Below are positions 59,768 through 64,000 of a stretch of 64,000 nucleotides of DNA, in pieces; within the stretch, counting starts at the first letter, position 1; each line of letters begins with the position of its first letter. A model generated the notes under the pieces. That model was not told where the DNA came from, searched no databases, and worked only from the letters and a program-made list of their open reading frames with translations. Position numbers and translations under genes: made by a program. This DNA comes from Eucalyptus grandis (Eukaryota; Streptophyta; Magnoliopsida; Myrtales; Myrtaceae). The stretch spans positions 65,916,115 to 65,980,114 of the forward strand of contig NC_052619.1 in the NCBI RefSeq assembly GCF_016545825.1. Direction: 5' to 3'.

Positions 59768-60378
59768 AGGGTGCGAATAGTAACGTTTCTGTTCTTTTTT
59801 TGTTCCAGGGAACAGAAACAAAAAAAAATATTTCCGTTCCGGGAAATAATTTTTGAACAAAAGAACACGTTTGGTAACGTTTGGTCGGGAATAAAAAATG
59901 AATAGAAAACGTTTGGTAAATTTTATTCTTTTTTGTTTCTTTTAATTTTTTAAACATTTTTATTTTCTTTTTCTTTTTTCTTTTTTCGGCGGTCCCGGCC
60001 TCCGGCGACCGGCCGACGGGGCGGCGGCCTCGCCCGGCCACGGCGAGGCTCGCCGGCCCTCGGACGAGGCCGAGCCTCGACGGCCGGTCACCGGCCATGG
60101 CCGAGGCCGGCGACCGGCGAAAGAAAAAAGAAGAAAAAAAAGAAGAAAAGAAGAAGAGAAGAAGAAGAGAGAGAAGAGAAATGTTTCTTCAAGAAATGTT
60201 TCTGGAGCAAGAAACAACAAATTGTTGTTTCTTTTTTTGTTCTTATTTCATTCTAGAAACAAAAAAAAAAAAGAAAGAAACGCAACCAAACGCGTTTCTG
60301 TTCTTTTTGTTCTTTCGGAACACTTTCCGTACGTGAAATGTTCGGAAGCGTTTCTAGAAATGTTTCCATGCACGCCCT
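59768..60378. mobile_element. hAT-like MITE with GC-rich core
   Basis: The left end is AGGGTGCGAATAGTAACGTT. The right end, on the minus strand, is AGGGCGTGCATGGAAAC. Same plan as 50086-50716: GAACAGAAAC words on the shoulders, a T-rich tract (59930-59985), a GC-rich palindromic core (59987-60120, CGGCGACCGGCC both ways) and an A-rich tract. No coding capacity; the frames at 59745-60336 are artefacts. Confidence 0.6.
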
Positions 60379-60790
60379 AAAAGTACGCCATTGGTAAACA
60401 TTTCAATTGATTTATTTAATTCTAGACCGATTTATCAATATTTTCAGCCAATTTTAGACCAAGTAATCTAATCACTATAAATGTTGGCCATCCAATGTTG
60501 ATATGAACAATTTTTTAAATATTTAAAATAATAGTTAATTTTTTTATAATTTTTTATTTTCTTTTTTACATTATGACTAAGTGAGGCAATGTCATAAGAG
60601 CTGCCTTGCTTGTGGTCAACAAGGATGTAAAAAAAAAAAAAAAAAAGGATACGAAAAAAATATATAAAAATAATAATTATAAAAATTATCTATATCAGTA
60701 ATTATATCAGTCGAAATTGATCGAATTGACTATATTGATAAATTATCAAAATATTTCTGCTCAACAAATTTAATTTTTTTTTTTTTTTGG
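60379..60790. mobile_element. Probable truncated MULE-like MITE
   Basis: The left words ATTTATCAATATTTTCAGCC and the right words, on the minus strand, GATAATTTATCAATATAGTC face each other. Between them lie TTTTTATTTTC, a short GC-richer part and an A run, as in the 51324 element. The ends are not resolved. Confidence 0.35.
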
Positions 60791-62054
60791 TAATTATATC
60801 CCTTTTCTCCTTTCTCATTCTTTTTAGCATTTAAATAATGACTCCTATCCAATGTTCCCACTCAATGATGTAAAAAGATGACTCAAAACTTAATCAATGC
60901 AATTAATTTTTTAAGGTATTCAATGAACAGTCAAGATAATCAAGTCTTTGTGCTCATATCCATGAATTATAACAAAAGAAAAAAATGGGAAATTTTTTTT
61001 GTATCAAAAGGTGTGAGAACATAGAATTTGATGCTTGTGCGACATAAAAAAAATTCAATCAACTTCATTTTGTATGAATTCATATTACACTCTTCCAAAT
61101 GCAAAACCTAGAAGATTGTGTTAATTCTACTTTTCCCAATTACTTCTTTTATTTTTCCGGTTGCCTTCATATGATTATAAAAGCACATCAAACATGTCAT
61201 AAACTTTTGCTTGTCCCGCCGCAACTCAGGTAAATTATCAACTTTTACCTTAAATAGTTAGAATAGATCACAGAAACCGACAAGTCGTATAAGTCAAATT
61301 CAGATTCCTAATCGGATTTTGGTTCAATAAATGCAAATTCGTCCTCTTGCAATTTAACCTGTTAGACCATGCAACATTCAATCGATTGATGTTTAGTATC
61401 CTTGGGGTCAATTAACAAGTTAATTTTTGACATTATGTCGTTGATGTATGAATATACACTCACGTAGCATAAGATTGACACAACATTGCCAATGGCAATC
61501 CCAGAATTTCGCATTGGGGCGATGGTAAATTTTGACTCAAATTCTCATGTGCCTTTGGACAATCCGATCTGCCAGAGAACTTAGCTCTTAGAAGATGGGT
61601 TAGTAGTTGAGAAACGAATTCGTGTGCAAAGATTAAGTGTAAACTATTTCTCTTATGCCGAACTTATGGGAAAATAAGAGCACGTCTTAGAAAATCCAAT
61701 ATATGATTACTTTTTTGGTAGAGGACTATGATCATAAGATATCTGACTTAATTTTATATTTCTTCCACTCACAAGTTGCTGATAATTCATTGTGTCGCTA
61801 TAAAAGTAGCGTTTTTTCCAGCGCTGAAAATTAGGATACCGTTTTGGAAGGTTTCCTCGATTTTTCATAGTTATCTATATTTATTTTGATTGGTGGGGGC
61901 AGGAGAGTGTTTGGTAAAAGAGTAATTGCGGAAGTTTCATAAAGATGCATATTCTGCCGGCTCAACTTTCGAACCTTGGAATTTTGTGTAGGATCTTATT
62001 AACGGTAGGAGAACTTGTGTCTGAGACGTAAATTTTTATTAGATGATTTAGGGC
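60791..62054. other. AT-rich spacer
   Basis: No gene recognised. Confidence 0.4.
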
Positions 62055-62272
62055 AGAGGGAGGGAGGGACGACTAATTCACTTAATTATTCATATTCCTT
62101 TTAGTAGTTGCAACAAAACCTTGCTTGGAATAGTATGTATGTTGTGCTCTGGGGAGGGAAGGAGGGAGGGAGGAAGGGAGGGAGGGCTGATTCGCTTAAT
62201 AATTATTCATATTCCTTTAAGTAATTACTACAAAACCTTGATTGAAATCTTGTATATGTTATACTCTGGGAA
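62055..62272. repeat. Tandem duplication with GGGA tracts
   Basis: Two diverged copies of a ~100-125-bp unit. Each begins with a GGGA run, then TAATTATTCATATTCCTTT, CAAAACCTTG and CTCTGGG. The GGGA tract is longer in the second copy. Confidence 0.8.
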
Positions 62273-62599
62273 TGCCACTTTGTTGATCAATAATATCATA
62301 CATGAGTCAAAGCCTCTAACTTTTAGCTAATTGTTTGACTAAACAAATATTGTGAAACATAGTTTGTGAAACTAGTTTGCTTCTGCTTTCGATTTGAATA
62401 GCCATCACTTCAACCAAAAGTAAAAGGTGCTAAATTCTAGGGATGGTATTTAGACCTACCCCGGTAAAGACATTGATTTATCGATCAACAAAAAAGAATT
62501 TGGAGATAACAATCAAAATGACAAGCCGATTCTTTGAGATGCTAGAATTAAGGGATTGACAACTCTTGTAATATAATGATCTTTTTGTTTATTATTTTC

Positions 62600-62945
62600 C
62601 ATTGTTGTATTGTTTCAAAGCAAAGCGTACATTGTTTGGCTCTTTTGGTATAGACTCCATCATATGGAAATTGGCATATATTGGATTAGGCTTCACAATA
62701 CTAGCATGTGCTCGCTTGAGAAATCATTGAATCATTTGATTGGGTAGACATGCTATTAAAAATCAGTAAGGACATCCATAGAGGAATCTTCATTTGCCAA
62801 ATTGGATGGAGAATTAATTGGAGCACTTGATAAGCCACCAATTTCAACATGATTTTCGTGAACATGTGATTCACCTCCATCAACGATATCTTCATGAGAA
62901 GTATCATGGATAGTAAATTTAAGAACTCATCCTATGATTGATTAG
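62600..62945 (-). pseudogene. Copia-type polyprotein fragment
   Basis: On the minus strand the sequence can be read as IVKPNPIYANFHMMESIPKE then PNNVRFAL. This resembles the stretch before the reverse transcriptase of Ty1/Copia polyproteins, which usually reads KPNPKYA ... P..V..AL. It is preceded by an acidic linker-like part (HEDIVDGGESHVHENHVE) with frame breaks. No LTRs are identified nearby. Confidence 0.4.
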
Positions 62946-63399
62946 AGAACGCACGTTGTTGCAAATATTGAGGTGAAAATTCTGAGTGTGATGTTATCGT
63001 GTCTTGATTTAGCTAGCTTATAAATTTAGATATCCACCCACTTTATCACTTTGATCATGATATAATGAATTGGGCACGAGATAAGGAAATACAATTTCAT
63101 AAAAAATGATATGTCGTGAAATATAGATTCGATAAGTTGGAGGATAGAGATATCAATATCCCTTATGAGGATTACTATAACGAGAAACACACATCACCCG
63201 TCATTTAAATGCGGGCTTTCCCAAGCTCGTACCTTATGCAACATCAGATATTCAAATTAATGGTATGAAAATTTTCTTAAAAATGAGTCACCACTAGTCT
63301 ATTAAGGTCGGTTAGAAACTAAATGAAGTATGGGAGCGTACTTTACTTTTACGTAACCAGAAAATCTAGAGTTTGAGATTTGATTACACTAATTAACTA

Positions 63400-63565
63400 A
63401 GGGTTTTGCTAGCATAAATATTTTGGAACTGTGAAAATAATAGTCTATTATGAGCCATAAATTATTGAAGAAGTAAGTCTCGCAAAATTTTCTTCAATAA
63501 TTTGAATTTTTTGTGATCCATAATAGACTGTTATTCTTACAGTACATTAAAAATTGTCATATAAT
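63400..63565. repeat. Hairpin (MITE-like)
   Basis: AATAGTCTATTATGAGCC, then AAATTATTGAAGAA, is followed by its inverted counterpart (minus strand: AACAGTCTATTATGGATC, then AAATTATTGAAGAAAA). The stem is roughly 50 bp with a short loop, like a small MITE. Confidence 0.6.
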
Positions 63566-64000
63566 TATTTCTCAATTAATTAATTAGTGCCATTTTGGTA
63601 TCTAATCTTGTTTATTTCAAAAAAAAAGATTTTTATCAAATAGCCTAAATTTATTTTATACCTATCTACTAACATATAAAGTAATCATGCGAATGCACAA
63701 TCATTAACATAACAATTGGCAGCCAAAGGGCATTAAATAAATAGCAAGGGAACGTAAGCACCTAACACTAAGAGATAAATAAATGCCAATCCCAACTAGT
63801 CTAAAGGTAAATCCGATTCACCCTTATGGAAGAGCATGGGAACTTGCATTTTGAATGGCATTTTTCTCCAAAAGATCAAAGCCAATCTATGGCCGATGAG
63901 CCCTAGAGGCTTGTCCAATTTTGAGTCACAAGTTTAGATCAAAAGGCTTCCACTTTTTAGAAGAAAATTGACCTAGGGGCGACTATTTTTGAACTTTTGA
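63566..64000. other. AT-rich spacer
   Basis: No gene seen. The windows 61273-62054, 62273-62600 and 62946-63400 nearby are also gene-free. Confidence 0.4.

Overview
The window is nuclear DNA from a flowering plant. Genes are split by short exons and GT-AG introns, intergenic DNA is AT-rich, and there are plant L1-type LINEs, a tRNA-derived SINE and many terminal-inverted-repeat elements. The protein families (SWEET, class VII receptor-like cytoplasmic kinase, CC-type glutaredoxin, Ole e 1 protein, SAUR) and the intron positions fit a eudicot. The style of the GC-rich transposon cores suggests Myrtaceae (Eucalyptus relatives), but that is a low-confidence inference.

Layout. 1-~2750: 3' end of a Ty3/Gypsy element, with a ~128-bp tandem array, polypurine tract and start of the 3' LTR. 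3591-3793: a SINE with a perfect 17-bp target-site duplication (TSD). 5486-8477: a complete six-exon clade III SWEET sugar transporter (+). 8780-11096: a decayed RLCK-VII kinase copy (-). 13051-14879: a broken TRAPPC1/BET5 gene (-), whose first exon is damaged and one splice acceptor lost. 16130-19970: an intact five-exon PBL27-like kinase (-). ~22395-28237: a degenerate LINE (+), 5'-truncated and interrupted by a TIR element. 36367-36792: a single-exon ROXY1-type glutaredoxin (+). 38161-44384: a second, near full-length LINE (-) with a perfect 16-bp TSD, nested in an older MULE-like MITE. 47384-48419: a two-exon secreted Ole e 1/proline-rich protein (+). 57848-58387: an intronless SAUR-type gene (+) with a 20-codon upstream ORF. 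The rest is repeat-rich and has few or no genes.

There is no operon logic. The window holds five apparently intact host genes: sugar export, immune or receptor kinase signalling, floral/anther redox control, a cell-wall or pollen-type secreted protein, and auxin response. They sit as islands in transposon debris. The kinase copy, the broken TRAPPC1 gene and the intact kinase form a local segmental duplication, with TRAPPC1 between the two kinase copies. I found no wholly new gene system. The most unusual structures are a plastid trnR-ACG fragment captured inside a MULE-like element, the ATGA stop/start overlap shared by both LINEs, the long proline-rich linker in one LINE, and the SAUR upstream ORF.
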